Shown piece by piece: positions 16,546 to 25,516 of a stretch of DNA of 64,000 bases (position 1 is its first letter; each line of letters opens with the position of its first letter). This DNA comes from Streptomyces sp. DG1A-41 (GTDB lineage Bacteria > Actinomycetota > Actinomycetes > Streptomycetales > Streptomycetaceae), in contig NZ_CP146350.1 of NCBI RefSeq assembly GCF_037055355.1, positions 1,240,001 through 1,304,000 of the forward strand, read 5' to 3'. The position numbers and the translations under genes were made by a program. The notes under the pieces are model-generated. The model was given only the letters and a program-made list of their open reading frames with translations. It made no database searches and was not told where the DNA came from.

Positions 16546-17337
16546 ATGCTCGATGCCACCACCCGCTCTGGGGGCACCGCCACGGCCTCTCCCCGGGCCA
16601 GCACCGCGGAGCTCGCCGTCGCCGTCCCCTCGGCACCGACCGCCTCGCCCGTCCCGTCCACCGGTTTCGCCGCTCGCTGCACGAGAGTTCTGCTCTCCCC
16701 GTGGTCGAGGCTGTCCCTGCTCGTCGCGCTGCTCGCCGCCGGTGCGTGCGGCGTGCTGCTGTTCGAGCCGCAGCGGCTGCTGACGCAGGGGTGGCCACCG
16801 CAGCTCGGCGGAGCCATGGCGGCGGTGGTGTTCGCGGTGGCGTACGGCGTGTGCACGGTGGCGTTCGTGCCGAGGCCGCTGCTGAACCTCGCGGCGGGGG
16901 CGCTGTTCGGTTCGCAGCTGGGCATCGGCGTGGCGCTGGCGGGCACGGTGCTCGGTGCCGGGATCGCCTTCTGCCTGGGCCGGGCGCTGGGGCAGGACGC
17001 CCTGCGGCCGCTGCTGCGCGGGCGCTGGCTGAAGGCCGCGGACGGCCAGCTCAGCCGGCACGGCTTCCGCTCGATGCTGGCGGTGCGGCTGTTCCCCGGT
17101 GTGCCGTTCTGGGCCGCGAACTACTGTGCCTCGGTCTCCCGCATGGGCCTGCTGCCGTTCCTGCTGGCGACGGGCCTCGGCTCGATCCCGAACACCGCCG
17201 CGTACGTCGTCGCCGGCGCCCGCGCCTCCGCCCCGACGTCCCCCGCCTTCCTGATCGCCCTGGCCTGCATCGCCCTGCCCGCGCTGGCGGGCGTGGTGGT
17301 TGCCTGGCGCAAGCGGCACCGCCTGCGCCGGCTCTGA
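16546..17337 (+). CDS. TVP38/TMEM64 (VTT-domain) membrane protein
   Basis: A 263-residue membrane protein with an N-terminal cytoplasmic Ser/Thr/Ala-rich stretch (about 1-55) and then the VTT core. Visible are FVPRPLLNLAAGALFG (about 105-120), GAGIAFCLGRALGQDALRP and VRLFPGVPFWAANYCASVSR (about 183-202). These match the re-entrant loops of the DedA/TVP38 superfamily, linked to lipid scrambling and membrane homeostasis. A basic tail (WRKRHRLRRL) ends the protein. It is divergent from tuf3 and converges on the thiolase. The substrate is unknown. Confidence 0.85.
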   Translation: MLDATTRSGGTATASPRASTAELAVAVPSAPTASPVPSTGFAARCTRVLLSPWSRLSLLVALLAAGACGVLLFEPQRLLTQGWPPQLGGAMAAVVFAVAYGVCTVAFVPRPLLNLAAGALFGSQLGIGVALAGTVLGAGIAFCLGRALGQDALRPLLRGRWLKAADGQLSRHGFRSMLAVRLFPGVPFWAANYCASVSRMGLLPFLLATGLGSIPNTAAYVVAGARASAPTSPAFLIALACIALPALAGVVVAWRKRHRLRRL

Positions 17338-17359
17338 CGGACCGTTACACCCGCCCGGC

Positions 17360-18529
17360 TCACACCCGTTCCAGCACCATGGCGTTGGCGAGCCCGCCCG
17401 CCTCGCACATGGTCTGGAGCGCGTACCGGGCGCCCCGTTCCCGCATCGCGTGCACCAGCGTCGTCGTCAGCCGGGTGCCGCTGGCGCCGAGCGGATGGCC
17501 GAGCGCGATGGCGCCGCCGTGCACGTTGACCCGGGCGAGGTCGGCACCGGTCTCCTGCTGCCAGGCCAGTACGACGGCCGCGAACGCCTCGTTGACTTCG
17601 AACAGGTCGATGTCGTCGAGGGTCAGCGACGCCCTGCGCAGCACCTTCTCGGTCGCCGGGACGACGCCCGTGAGCATCAGCAGCGGGTCGGAGCCGGTGA
17701 CGGCGAAGCTGTGCAGCCGGGCGAGCGGGCGCAGGCCGAGACGGGCCGCCGTCTCGCTGGAGGTGATGAGCACCGCCGAGGCGCCGTCGTTGACGGGGCT
17801 GGCGTTTCCCGCCGTGACGTTCCACTCGATCTGCGGGAAGCGTTCGGCGAAGCCGGGGTCGTGGTAGGCGGGCTTGAGGCCGGCGAGGACCTCGGTGGTG
17901 CTGCCGGGCCGTACGCATTCGTCGCGCGCGACGCCTTCCAGGGGCGCGACCTCGGCGTCGAAGAGCCCGCTTTCCCAGGCCGCGGCGGCCTTCCGGTGCG
18001 ACGAGACGGCGAAGTCGTCCATCCGCTCGCGGCCGATCGACCACTTGGCGGCGATGAGCTCGGCGCTGATGCCCTGCGGGACGAGCCCCTCGGGGTAGCG
18101 CTCGGCGATCCCGGGTCCGAAGGGGTCCTTGCCCTCCGGCACGTTCGACCACATCGGCACCCGGCTCATCGACTCGACCCCGCAGGCCGCGACGACGTCG
18201 TACGCGCCCGAGAGGACGCCCTGCGCCGCGAAGTGCACGGCCTGCTGGGAGGAGCCGCACTGGCGGTCCACGGTGGTCGCGGGCACCGACTCCGGGAAGC
18301 CCGCGGACAGGGCGGCGTAGCGGGTGGTGTTCATGGCCTGCTCGCCGACCTGGTCGACGGTGCCGCCGATGACGTCGTCGATCAGCGCCGGATCGACGCC
18401 GGAGCGTTCGACGAGAGTGCGCAGGGTGTGGGCGAGGAGCTCCACCGGGTGGACGTGCGCGAGGGCGCCGTTCGGCTTGCCCTTGCCGATCGGGGTGCGT
18501 ACGGCTTCGACGATGACTGCGTCACGCAT
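17360..18529 (-). CDS. Thiolase (acetyl-CoA C-acyltransferase)
   Basis: A 389-residue thiolase. The nucleophilic cysteine lies in TTVDRQCGSSQQAVHFA (about residue 87), the histidine in GAIALGHPLGASGTRL (about 345) and the second cysteine in MCEAGGLANAMVLE (about 377). The last motif (CEAGG rather than CVGGG) is of the FadA5-like actinobacterial type associated with sterol or branched acyl-CoA beta-oxidation. It is divergent from an HxlR regulator at 18624, with a perfect 17-bp palindrome between them, so regulation by that HxlR protein is likely. ATG 18529 (MRDAVIVEAVRTP) matches the family start. Confidence 0.92.
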   Translation of the reverse strand: MRDAVIVEAVRTPIGKGKPNGALAHVHPVELLAHTLRTLVERSGVDPALIDDVIGGTVDQVGEQAMNTTRYAALSAGFPESVPATTVDRQCGSSQQAVHFAAQGVLSGAYDVVAACGVESMSRVPMWSNVPEGKDPFGPGIAERYPEGLVPQGISAELIAAKWSIGRERMDDFAVSSHRKAAAAWESGLFDAEVAPLEGVARDECVRPGSTTEVLAGLKPAYHDPGFAERFPQIEWNVTAGNASPVNDGASAVLITSSETAARLGLRPLARLHSFAVTGSDPLLMLTGVVPATEKVLRRASLTLDDIDLFEVNEAFAAVVLAWQQETGADLARVNVHGGAIALGHPLGASGTRLTTTLVHAMRERGARYALQTMCEAGGLANAMVLERV

Positions 18530-18587
18530 GGTGCGGGCCTCCACGACTACCGGTGAGTAGGAAATCCGAACTCACCGTAGCCCTGTT

Positions 18588-18604
18588 GGTTGGAAATTCC
18601 AACC
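18588..18604. promoter_or_regulatory. Perfect palindrome, probable HxlR operator
   Basis: GGTTGGAAATTCCAACC is a perfect dyad centred at 18596, between the divergent thiolase and HxlR genes. A -10-like TAGACT at 18611-18616 follows, so the palindrome covers the -35 position of the HxlR promoter. This suggests autoregulation and shared control of the thiolase. Confidence 0.65.
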
Positions 18605-18623
18605 CTCTCCTAGACTGGGCTCC

Positions 18624-19094
18624 ATGGCCGCCAGCAAAGACCCGCGCCCCTGCTCCATCGCCGACACCCTGGCCCTCGTCGGCGAGAAGCACTCCCTGCT
18701 CGTGCTGCGGGAGGTGTGCCTCGGCAACGGCCGGTTCGACCAGTTGGTGCGGAACATCGGCGCACCGCGCGACATCCTCGCCACGCGGCTGCGCCGGCTC
18801 GTCGACGCCGGGATCCTGGTCAAGCAGCCCTACAGCGAGCGCCCGCGGCGCTTCGAGTACCGGCCCACCCGGGCCGGGCTGGAACTGGAGCCGGTGCTGA
18901 TGACCCTCATGGCCTGGGGCGACCGCCACCTGCGGACGGACGGCGACCGCCCGATGGTCGTGGAGCACTCCTGCGGGCGGGAGCTCACCCCGGTCGTCAC
19001 CTGCCGGGCCTGCGGCGACGAGGTGCGCCACGAGGACCTCACGGCCCGTCCCCAGGCGCCCGGCTGGACGGTGACCGGACCGACGGCGGCCTGA
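18624..19094 (+). CDS. HxlR-family transcriptional regulator
   Basis: A 156-residue winged-helix regulator. The family hallmark is present: [22 protein letters not shown] near the N-terminus, then [32 protein letters not shown] (recognition region) and the wing [16 protein letters not shown]. The C-terminus has an extra CxxC-like element ([14 protein letters not shown]) that could bind metal, beyond the usual 110-residue core. ATG 18624 sits only 7 bp after a TAGACT -10 element with no Shine-Dalgarno, so the mRNA is probably leaderless. It is divergent from the thiolase and likely regulates it. Confidence 0.88.
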   Translation: MAASKDPRPCSIADTLALVGEKHSLLVLREVCLGNGRFDQLVRNIGAPRDILATRLRRLVDAGILVKQPYSERPRRFEYRPTRAGLELEPVLMTLMAWGDRHLRTDGDRPMVVEHSCGRELTPVVTCRACGDEVRHEDLTARPQAPGWTVTGPTAA

Positions 19095-19255
19095 TCCCGC
19101 CCTACCGCGGGGCATCTGCCAAACCCCTGTGTCCGAGCGGCCGTCCGGGGACGCTACGCTTCCCCCTCGGCACACCTGATCCCCCGGTCATCGCACCCGG
19201 CGGCCCGGTGCGCCCGTCGTCCGTTCCACGATCGGCACTTGGACTCCGCTACCTC

Positions 19256-20131
19256 ATGTCTTGGTTCGAATCACTCATCCTCGGACTCGTCCAGGGGCTG
19301 ACCGAGTTCCTCCCCGTCTCCTCCAGCGCGCACCTGCGGCTGACGGCGGCCTTCTCGGGCTGGAAGGACCCGGGCGCGGCCTTCACCGCGATCACCCAGA
19401 TCGGCACGGAGGCCGCCGTGCTGATCTACTTCCGCAAGGACATCGGGCGGATCATTTCGGCGTGGACGCGCTCGCTCACGAACAAGGCGCTGCGCAGCGA
19501 CCCCGACGCGCGCATGGGCTGGCTGGTCATCGTCGGCTCGATCCCGATCGGTGTGCTCGGCGTGACGCTGAAGGACCAGATCGAGGGGCCGTTCCGCGAT
19601 CTGCGGATCACCGCGACGATGCTGATCGGCATGGGCATCGTCCTGGGCGTCGCCGACCGGCTCGCCGCACGGGACGAGAGCGGCGGCCGGCACCGCGCGC
19701 CCAAGCAGCGCAAGGCCCTGGAGGACCTGGGCGTACGGGACGGGCTGATCTACGGCGTCTGCCAGGCCATGGCGCTCGTCCCGGGCGTCTCCCGCTCCGG
19801 CGCCACCATCAGCGGCGGCCTGTTCATGGGCTACAAGCGAGAGGCCGCGGCCCGCTACTCCTTCCTGCTCGCCATCCCCGCGGTACTCGCCTCCGGCCTG
19901 TTCGAGCTCAAGGACGCGACCGAGGGCGGCCATGTCTCGTGGGGGCCGACGATCTTCGCGACGGTCATCGCCTTCGCGGTCGGTTACGCGGTGATCGCCT
20001 GGTTCATGAAGTTCATCTCGACCAAGAGCTTCATGCCGTTCGTCTGGTACCGGATCGCGCTCGGCATCGTCATCATCGTGCTGGTGACGATGGGTGTGCT
20101 GAGCCCGCACGCGGCCGAGTCGGCGGGCTGA
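19256..20131 (+). CDS. uppP: Undecaprenyl-diphosphatase (BacA/UppP)
   Basis: A 291-residue integral membrane phosphatase that recycles undecaprenyl diphosphate for cell-wall synthesis. Both signature loops are present: [18 protein letters not shown] (residues about 8-25, E-rich catalytic motif) and [17 protein letters not shown] (about 178-194). Family length is about 270-290. ATG 19256 opens directly at the conserved N-terminus ([12 protein letters not shown]). Overexpression of BacA gives bacitracin resistance in other bacteria. It stands alone, downstream of the HxlR gene. Confidence 0.96.
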   Translation: MSWFESLILGLVQGLTEFLPVSSSAHLRLTAAFSGWKDPGAAFTAITQIGTEAAVLIYFRKDIGRIISAWTRSLTNKALRSDPDARMGWLVIVGSIPIGVLGVTLKDQIEGPFRDLRITATMLIGMGIVLGVADRLAARDESGGRHRAPKQRKALEDLGVRDGLIYGVCQAMALVPGVSRSGATISGGLFMGYKREAAARYSFLLAIPAVLASGLFELKDATEGGHVSWGPTIFATVIAFAVGYAVIAWFMKFISTKSFMPFVWYRIALGIVIIVLVTMGVLSPHAAESAG

Positions 20132-20228
20132 CCCGGCACCCTGTGATCCGTATCTCGTGACCAACCGCATAGCGATGGGGTAGCCGTCCGGTAGCGGGCT
20201 GTCAGTGGCTGCCCCTAGGCTTGTCCGC

Positions 20229-20408
20229 ATGTCCCCCGATTTCGTGACCCCTGGTTCCGTGCGGTCCGCCGCCGAGGTCAACGAGGAGATCCGTGCGCTC
20301 TGGCGGCGCACGGGCGGCACCCTGTCGGCCGAGGAGCGCGCGGAGTACGAGCTCCTGGTCGTCGAGTGGGCGGCCGCGATCCGCAGCGCCGTCGTCAAGG
20401 CAGCCTGA
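20229..20408 (+). CDS. Small conserved hypothetical protein
   Basis: A 59-residue soluble protein, MSPDFVTPGSVRSAAEVNEE then an amphipathic helical remainder (LSAEERAEYELLVVEWAAAIRSAV). Codon usage is fully Streptomyces-like. ATG 20229 is preferred; GTG 20205 would add eight residues. The function is unknown; the helix-rich, acidic make-up is the only clue. It converges on the DUF4291 gene with 21 bp between ends. Confidence 0.6.
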   Translation: MSPDFVTPGSVRSAAEVNEEIRALWRRTGGTLSAEERAEYELLVVEWAAAIRSAVVKAA

Positions 20409-20429
20409 CCCGTCCCCGCCCCACACCCC

Positions 20430-21050
20430 CTAGGCGCGCAGACGCGCCAGCGCCTCGTCCTCGACGGGGTACGGCCGCTCCTCGGGCAACAGCCGGGCGG
20501 CCGAATCGAGCTCACCCGCACGCACCAGCGCATGGACCTCCGTGGCGAGCGGCGTGACGTCCTCGATGTCCACGATCCACTCGTCGGCGTACCGCGCCGC
20601 CGCCTCCCCCGCGAGCCCCAGCTGGAGCGACCGGTGCGGCAGCGGGTCGAGTCGCAGGTCCCGCTCCGGATCCCACTGCACCCGCGCCGGCGCCTGCCTC
20701 AACTGCCGCTTCCAGTCGGCCCGGTCGCCGTGCAGGGCGGGGACGTGATGGGACAGGCAAGCGTTGCGCAGCGCCCAGTGGAAGCCCTCACGGCTGATCT
20801 CGATCGCCAGGACCGTCTCCTGGCCCTCCTTGGTGCCCCAGCCGCAGCGGTACATCATCCACAGGAACGACGGCTTGATCCATGTCATGCGGTCGCGCTT
20901 CCAGGACGACGGGAAGCGGCCGTGGCGGGCGGCGGGGCCGCCGATCTCCGGCCGGTAGGCCTGGTAGACGGTGATCGTGGACGCGGTGTGGCGGGCGCGT
21001 ATCCGGAATCTCGGTTCGTTCGGTTGTATCGGTTCGTTCTGATCGTTCAC
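20430..21050 (-). CDS. DUF4291 family protein
   Basis: A protein of about 206 residues with the strongly conserved DUF4291 core: TASTITVYQAYRPEIG, RFPSSWKRDRMTWIKPSFLW, MMYRCGWGTKEGQETVLAI, VQWDPERDLRLDPLPHRS and WIVDIEDVTPLA. The family is widespread in actinobacteria, fungi and proteobacteria and has no settled function known to me. The start is uncertain: GTG 21050 (VNDQNEPIQPNEPRF) is near the first conserved residues, GTG 21104 would add 18 residues. Translation of the conserved part is certain. Confidence 0.85.
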   Translation of the reverse strand: MNDQNEPIQPNEPRFRIRARHTASTITVYQAYRPEIGGPAARHGRFPSSWKRDRMTWIKPSFLWMMYRCGWGTKEGQETVLAIEISREGFHWALRNACLSHHVPALHGDRADWKRQLRQAPARVQWDPERDLRLDPLPHRSLQLGLAGEAAARYADEWIVDIEDVTPLATEVHALVRAGELDSAARLLPEERPYPVEDEALARLRA

Positions 21051-21142
21051 GAAGGACAGGCTGGGCCCCGGCGGCCCTCCCCGGCCACCGAATATCGCGC
21101 ACACCCCTTGGCTCCGCGCCTCCGATCACCAACACTGAGCCG

Positions 21143-21613
21143 ATGACACAGCGTGTGGAGCTCGCCACCGTGAGGGACCGGCTGGCCGTCGACGAAGTGA
21201 TCACCGACTACGCGGTGGCGGTCGACGACGGTGACTGGGAGGCCTACCGGGGACTGTTCGTCCCTCAGGGACGGGCGGACTACCGCTCGGCCGGCGGCAT
21301 CGAGGGGGAGGCAGCGGCGGTCGCCGCGTGGCTCGCCGAGAGCATGCGGCTGTTCCCGATACGACAGCACCTGATCGTCAACCGGCGGGTGCGCTTCGGT
21401 GTCTGGGAACAGGACACCGGCGACACGGCGCAGGTCCAGGCCGACTACGTCAACCCCATGGCCACCGCCGGGCCCGCCCCCGACGTCGTGTGCGGCGGCC
21501 GGTACGCCTTCGCGCTGCGGCGCACGATCGACGGCTGGCGGCTGAGCGAGGTGGTCGTACGGGAGAAGTGGCGGCGCCTTCCCGAGCCGCAGGCGGCACC
21601 TGTGGTCAACTGA
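21143..21613 (+). CDS. SnoaL-like / NTF2-fold protein
   Basis: A 156-residue NTF2-like protein. RDRLAVDEVITDYAVAVDDGDWEAYRGLF matches the N-terminal helices of the SnoaL_4 family, with later strands such as RQHLIVNRRVRF, DTAQVQADYVNPM and GGRYAFALRRTIDGWRLSEV. Members include polyketide cyclases, dehydratases and ring-hydroxylating dioxygenase beta subunits. No catalytic residues can be assigned with certainty. It stands alone, divergent from the DUF4291 gene. Its substrate is unknown. Confidence 0.82.
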   Translation: MTQRVELATVRDRLAVDEVITDYAVAVDDGDWEAYRGLFVPQGRADYRSAGGIEGEAAAVAAWLAESMRLFPIRQHLIVNRRVRFGVWEQDTGDTAQVQADYVNPMATAGPAPDVVCGGRYAFALRRTIDGWRLSEVVVREKWRRLPEPQAAPVVN

Positions 21614-21681
21614 CCCGGCGTGCTCTGTCCTAGATCGTCCGCAGGGCGCACACTGGAGGCATCGCGGGGTAGGAGGGGCCC

Positions 21682-23256
21682 ATGAAGACGCTCGGCCACT
21701 GGCTCGCCTCTCCATGGCGGCGCTCGGCCGCCGCCGTGATCGCGGGCGCCCTTCCCGTACTCGCCTATCCCGCCCCGTCCCTGTGGTGGTGCGCCTACGT
21801 CGCCCTGGTCCCCTGGATCCTGCTGGTGCGCAGCGCGCCGACGGGGAAACGGGCGGCGTACGACGGCTGGTGCGGCGGCTTCGGCTTCATGCTGGCCATG
21901 CACCACTGGCTGCTGCCCTTCCTTCACGTGTTCACGTTCGTCCTCGCCGCGCTGCTCGGCGCCCTGTGGGCCCTGTGGGGCTGGCTCGTGCACCGGCTGT
22001 TGGCAGGCGTGCCCTCGCGGCGGCGGATCGCGGCCGCTCTCGTCGTCCTGCCGTCCGGCTGGCTGGCCGTCGAGCTGGTCCGCTCCTGGCAGGGACTCGG
22101 CGGTCCCTGGGGCATGCTCGGCTCCAGTCAGTGGCAGGTCGAGCCGGCGCTGCGGCTGGCCTCGGTCGGCGGGGTGTGGCTGCTCAGCTTCCTGGTCGTG
22201 GCCGTCAACGTCGCGATCGCCGTCCTCGTCGCGGTCCGTCAGGCCCGCGTGCCCGCCCTGGCCGGTCTCGTCGCCACGGCCGCCGCCACCTCCGCCGCCT
22301 GGCTGCTCTCGCCCCGCCCCGCCGTCGACGGCCAGGTCAGGATCGCCGTGGTCCAGCCGGGCGTCGTCGGCGGCCCGGACAGCGGGGACCGCCGGTTCGC
22401 ACGCGAGGAACAGCTCACCCGCCGGCTCGCCGGACAGGACGTCGACCTGATCGTCTGGGGCGAGAGCAGCGTCGGCTTCGACCTCGGGGACCGGCCCGAC
22501 TTCGCCCGGCGGCTCGCGGACCTGTCCCGCGCGACGGGCGCCGACATTTTGGTCAACGTGGACGCCCGGCGCTCGGACAAGCCCGGCATCTACAAGAGCT
22601 CCGTCCTGGTCGGGCCCGACGGCCTCACCGGCGAGCGCTACGACAAGATGCGGCTCGTCCCCTTCGGCGAGTACATCCCGGCCCGCTCCCTGCTCGGCTG
22701 GGCCACCTCCGTCGGCAAGGCCGCGGGCGAGGACCGCAGGCGCGGCTCCCAGCCGGTCGTGATGAACGTGGGGGACGACCTGCGCGTCGGCCCGATGGTG
22801 TGCTTCGAGACGGCCTTCCCCGACATGACCCGCCACCTCACCCGGGAGGGCGTCGACCTACTGATCGGCCAGTCGTCGACGTCCACGTTCCAGCAGAGCT
22901 GGGCGCCCGAGCAGCACGCCTCCCTCGCCGCACTGCGCGCCGCCGAGACCGGCCGCCCGATGGTGCACGCGACGCTGACCGGTGTCTCCGCCGTCTACGG
23001 CCCGAGCGGGCAGCGCGTCGGCTCGTGGCTCGGGACGGACGCGTCCGCCGCGCAGATCTACGAGATTCCCCTCGCCCACGGCACCACGCCGTACGTCCGC
23101 CTCGGCGACTGGACCGTGCACGCGGCCATGCTGATCCTCGCCGTCTGGGCCGCCGGCGAGGGCGCACGGGCGCTGCGGCTCAGGCGCTCCGCTCCTGAAC
23201 CGCGCGTACGACCCGCTCGCACAGTTCATGGGTCTCCAGCGCGTCCCGGGCGCTGA
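21682..23256 (+). CDS. lnt: Apolipoprotein N-acyltransferase
   Basis: A 524-residue membrane enzyme that N-acylates the diacylglyceryl-cysteine of lipoproteins. There are about six to seven N-terminal membrane helices (residues 15-215) and then a nitrilase-type domain. Its triad candidates are Glu in LIVWGESSVGFD (about 270), Lys in RYDKMRLVPFGEYIP (about 325) and Cys in VGPMVCFETAFPDMTRHL (about 376). A last membrane helix lies near 480. GGAGGGG precedes ATG 21682. The final 77 bp overlap the convergent oxidoreductase gene (23180-24085), an unusually long tail-to-tail overlap. Confidence 0.92.
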   Translation: MKTLGHWLASPWRRSAAAVIAGALPVLAYPAPSLWWCAYVALVPWILLVRSAPTGKRAAYDGWCGGFGFMLAMHHWLLPFLHVFTFVLAALLGALWALWGWLVHRLLAGVPSRRRIAAALVVLPSGWLAVELVRSWQGLGGPWGMLGSSQWQVEPALRLASVGGVWLLSFLVVAVNVAIAVLVAVRQARVPALAGLVATAAATSAAWLLSPRPAVDGQVRIAVVQPGVVGGPDSGDRRFAREEQLTRRLAGQDVDLIVWGESSVGFDLGDRPDFARRLADLSRATGADILVNVDARRSDKPGIYKSSVLVGPDGLTGERYDKMRLVPFGEYIPARSLLGWATSVGKAAGEDRRRGSQPVVMNVGDDLRVGPMVCFETAFPDMTRHLTREGVDLLIGQSSTSTFQQSWAPEQHASLAALRAAETGRPMVHATLTGVSAVYGPSGQRVGSWLGTDASAAQIYEIPLAHGTTPYVRLGDWTVHAAMLILAVWAAGEGARALRLRRSAPEPRVRPARTVHGSPARPGR

Positions 23257-24085
23257 GCACCTTGCCCGCCCGCACCGCGTCCAGGAAGGCCAGCACCGCC
23301 TGCTCGATGCCGCGCTGCCGGGCCACCGGCACCCAGTCGCCGCGCCGCCGCACGGTCGGCTGCCCCTTGTGGTCGACGACCTCGGCGAGGTTGATCACCT
23401 GCCGCTTGGTGTCCTGCCCGGACACCTCCAGGATCTCCTCGGCCGAACCGCTGAGCCGGTTCATCACGCCGAGCGCGGTGAAGCCGTCCCCGGCGAGCTG
23501 GAGCACGACGTGGTGCAGCAGGCCGTCCCGGACGCGGGCGCGCACGGTGACGTCGTCGATCTCGCCGGGCACCAGGAACCGCAGGGTGTCGACGACGTGG
23601 ATGAAGTCGTCGAGGATCATCGTGCGCGGCTCCTCCGGGAGCCCGATGCGGTTCTTCTGCATCAGGATCAGCTCGCGCGGATGGTCGGCGCACTGCGTGT
23701 AGCCGGGGGCGTGACGCCGGTTGAAGCCGACGGCGAGGCTCACCTCCCGCTCCTCGGCGAGCGCCACCAGCCGCGCTGACTCGTCGAGTTCGTAGGCGAG
23801 CGGCTTGTCGACGTACGTCGGCACGCCCGCCTCCAGCAGGCGGGTCACGATCTCCGGGTGCACGATCGTGGGCGCGTGCACGAAGGCGGCGTCGAGGCCT
23901 GCCGCGAGGAGGGAGTCGAGGGAGGCGTGCCGCCGCTCCGCCGGGACGTGGAGGCCGTCAGCGACCCGGGCGAGCGTGGCGGGCGTGCGGGTCTGGAGGT
24001 GCAGCTCCACCCCGGGCTGGAAGGCGAGGACCGGAAGGTAGGCCTTCTGCGCGATGTCGCCGAGTCCGATACAGCCGACCTTCAC
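23180..24085 (-). CDS. Gfo/Idh/MocA family oxidoreductase
   Basis: A 301-residue NAD(P)-dependent dehydrogenase. The N-terminal Rossmann fold begins MKVGCIGLGDIAQKAYLPVL, and the family motif (D/E)KP is present in VPTYVDKPLAYELDESARLV (about residue 95). A C-terminal alpha/beta domain follows (ILDDFIHVVDTLRFLVPGEID). The GTG at 24085 has GAGGAG 8 bp upstream. Substrates in this family are sugars, inositols or related polyols; none can be assigned here. It overlaps lnt at the 3' end. Confidence 0.9.
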   Translation of the reverse strand: MKVGCIGLGDIAQKAYLPVLAFQPGVELHLQTRTPATLARVADGLHVPAERRHASLDSLLAAGLDAAFVHAPTIVHPEIVTRLLEAGVPTYVDKPLAYELDESARLVALAEEREVSLAVGFNRRHAPGYTQCADHPRELILMQKNRIGLPEEPRTMILDDFIHVVDTLRFLVPGEIDDVTVRARVRDGLLHHVVLQLAGDGFTALGVMNRLSGSAEEILEVSGQDTKRQVINLAEVVDHKGQPTVRRRGDWVPVARQRGIEQAVLAFLDAVRAGKVLSARDALETHELCERVVRAVQERSA

Positions 24086-24375
24086 GGGGTTTACTCCTCT
24101 AGCGGTTTCCTGCCGGGGTCTGCTCGGAGCATACGTCTTCCCCCCACTTCGGCTTCGCTCGAGCGGGCGGTGCCCCCAGGCGGCCGCCAGTCGGCGATGC
24201 CGTCGAAGCCGCGCAGGAACAGAGCGGGCCCGGCCTTCGACAGCACGGCCATGGCCGTGTCGCGTACGGCGATCCCCGTGCGGCTGGTCGGGCCGGACTG
24301 CGGGAGCTGCTGGACGGGATGCTCGGGGCCTGAAAAGCCGTGGTGCGGCAAGGGGCGTTGGGAAAGGATGAGGGC
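24086..24375. repeat. Intergenic region with dispersed Streptomyces-type hairpin repeat
   Basis: A 290-bp gap without a gene. At 24141-24178 it holds an imperfect inverted repeat (CCCCCA ... TGCCCCCA) whose core TCGGCTTCGCTCGAG (24149-24163) is the exact reverse complement of CTCGAGCGAAGCCGA at 53965-53979. I recall this core as a very common dispersed element in Streptomyces genomes. The promoter of the DinB gene must lie in the right half of the gap. Confidence 0.6.
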
Positions 24376-24888
24376 ATGACGACCGAACGCCGTATGCCTG
24401 CCACGACCGCCGACGAACGCACCATGCTGGAGGGCTGGCTGGAGTTCCACCGGCAGACCCTCGCGTGGAAGTGCGAGGGCCTGAGCGACGAGCAGCTCAG
24501 GTCCTGCGCCGTGGAGCCCTCCGAGCTGTCCCTGCTGGGGCTGGTGCGGCACATGGCGGACGTGGAGCGGAGCTGGTTCCGCCGGGTGCTGGCGAACGAG
24601 GACGCGCCGCCGATCTACTTCAGCGACGAGGACCTGGACGGCGAGTTCCATCTGACCGAGGCGGACACCCACGAGGAGGCACACGCCGCCTGGCAGGCCG
24701 AGATCGAGACCGCCCGGAGCAACGCGGCCCGCTTCGGCCTGGACGACATCTCCGAGGGCAAGCACCGCCGCACCGGCGAGCGGTTCAACCTGCGGTGGAT
24801 CTACACCCACATGATCGAGGAGTACGCGCGGCACAACGGCCACGCCGACCTGATCCGCGAGCGCATCGACGGGTCGACCGGCGACTGA
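24376..24888 (+). CDS. DinB-family protein (DUF664)
   Basis: A 170-residue four-helix-bundle protein. LEGWLEFHRQTLAWKCEGLSD, LSLLGLVRHMADVERSWFRRVL and NLRWIYTHMIEEYARHNGHADLI supply the histidines (in RHMADVE and EEYARHNGH) expected as metal ligands of DinB/YfiT. The family includes mycothiol- and bacillithiol-dependent transferases; actinomycete DUF664 members are candidates for mycothiol-dependent detoxification. ATG 24376 lies 6 bp after GATGAGGG. The neighbours give no functional hint. Confidence 0.85.
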   Translation: MTTERRMPATTADERTMLEGWLEFHRQTLAWKCEGLSDEQLRSCAVEPSELSLLGLVRHMADVERSWFRRVLANEDAPPIYFSDEDLDGEFHLTEADTHEEAHAAWQAEIETARSNAARFGLDDISEGKHRRTGERFNLRWIYTHMIEEYARHNGHADLIRERIDGSTGD

Positions 24889-25000
24889 CGTCACCCCGGA
24901 CAAACCGACTGCCCCCGTACGGGGCGGGAGATCACCCGTGCGGGGCATCCTCCGCCCGTCCGCTGCCCCGCCGCGGGCCGGACGCACCAGAGTGGCGCGG

Positions 25001-25516
25001 GTGCATCGAACGACGACCACAGCGACGCTCCTGGTGACCGTGGCTGTCTCGGCCCTCTCCGGCTGTACGACGGTCCAGCATCCGCCCGTACCAGGGCCCT
25101 CGGCGGCACCGTCCCGGCCGTCGGCACCGCAGCCGGAGGGGCAGACGGAGACGCAGATCGTGCAGGCACCGGCCCGCGAGGCCCTGCAGCTCATCGAGGA
25201 GTCCCGCCGCCCGGAGCCGGCCGCGTCCGCGTCGAGCCTGCCCACGCCCCCGGCGGCCGCGCCACAGCAGCGGCAGCGGCCGTCCGGCACCCACGACGTC
25301 CGCCGGCGCCCCGCCCGCCCGGAACCCCCCGAACCGGCCCCGCGCACCCCACGACACCCGCACACCGGCCTGCCCGACCTCTCGGAGCCGGTACGTCAGG
25401 ACGTCCACGAGAACGTCCCGAACAACACGGACGTGTGCGCGCTGGGCAGGCGCTACGGGGGGTGGCGGGCGGACAGCCCGGAGGCGACCATCTGCCGGGA
25501 CACCTACGGCCGTTGA
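25001..25516 (+). CDS. Small proline-rich lipoprotein
   Basis: A 171-residue protein with a lipoprotein signal peptide (ATLLVTVAVSALSGC, lipobox LSGC near residue 22). A long Pro/Ala/Ser/Arg-rich linker (about 25-125) leads to a short conserved-looking C-terminus (VCALGRRYGGWRADSPEATICRDTYG) with two cysteines that may form a disulfide. It should be lipid-anchored on the outer face of the membrane. The function is unknown. GTG 25001 is the start that gives a normal signal peptide. Confidence 0.72.
   Translation: MHRTTTTATLLVTVAVSALSGCTTVQHPPVPGPSAAPSRPSAPQPEGQTETQIVQAPAREALQLIEESRRPEPAASASSLPTPPAAAPQQRQRPSGTHDVRRRPARPEPPEPAPRTPRHPHTGLPDLSEPVRQDVHENVPNNTDVCALGRRYGGWRADSPEATICRDTYGR

Noticed and set aside
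24091..24355. Coding remnant reading AMAVLSKAGPALFLRGFDGI on the minus strand
   Set aside because: It runs into the dispersed hairpin repeat and shows no family motif; kept as intergenic.
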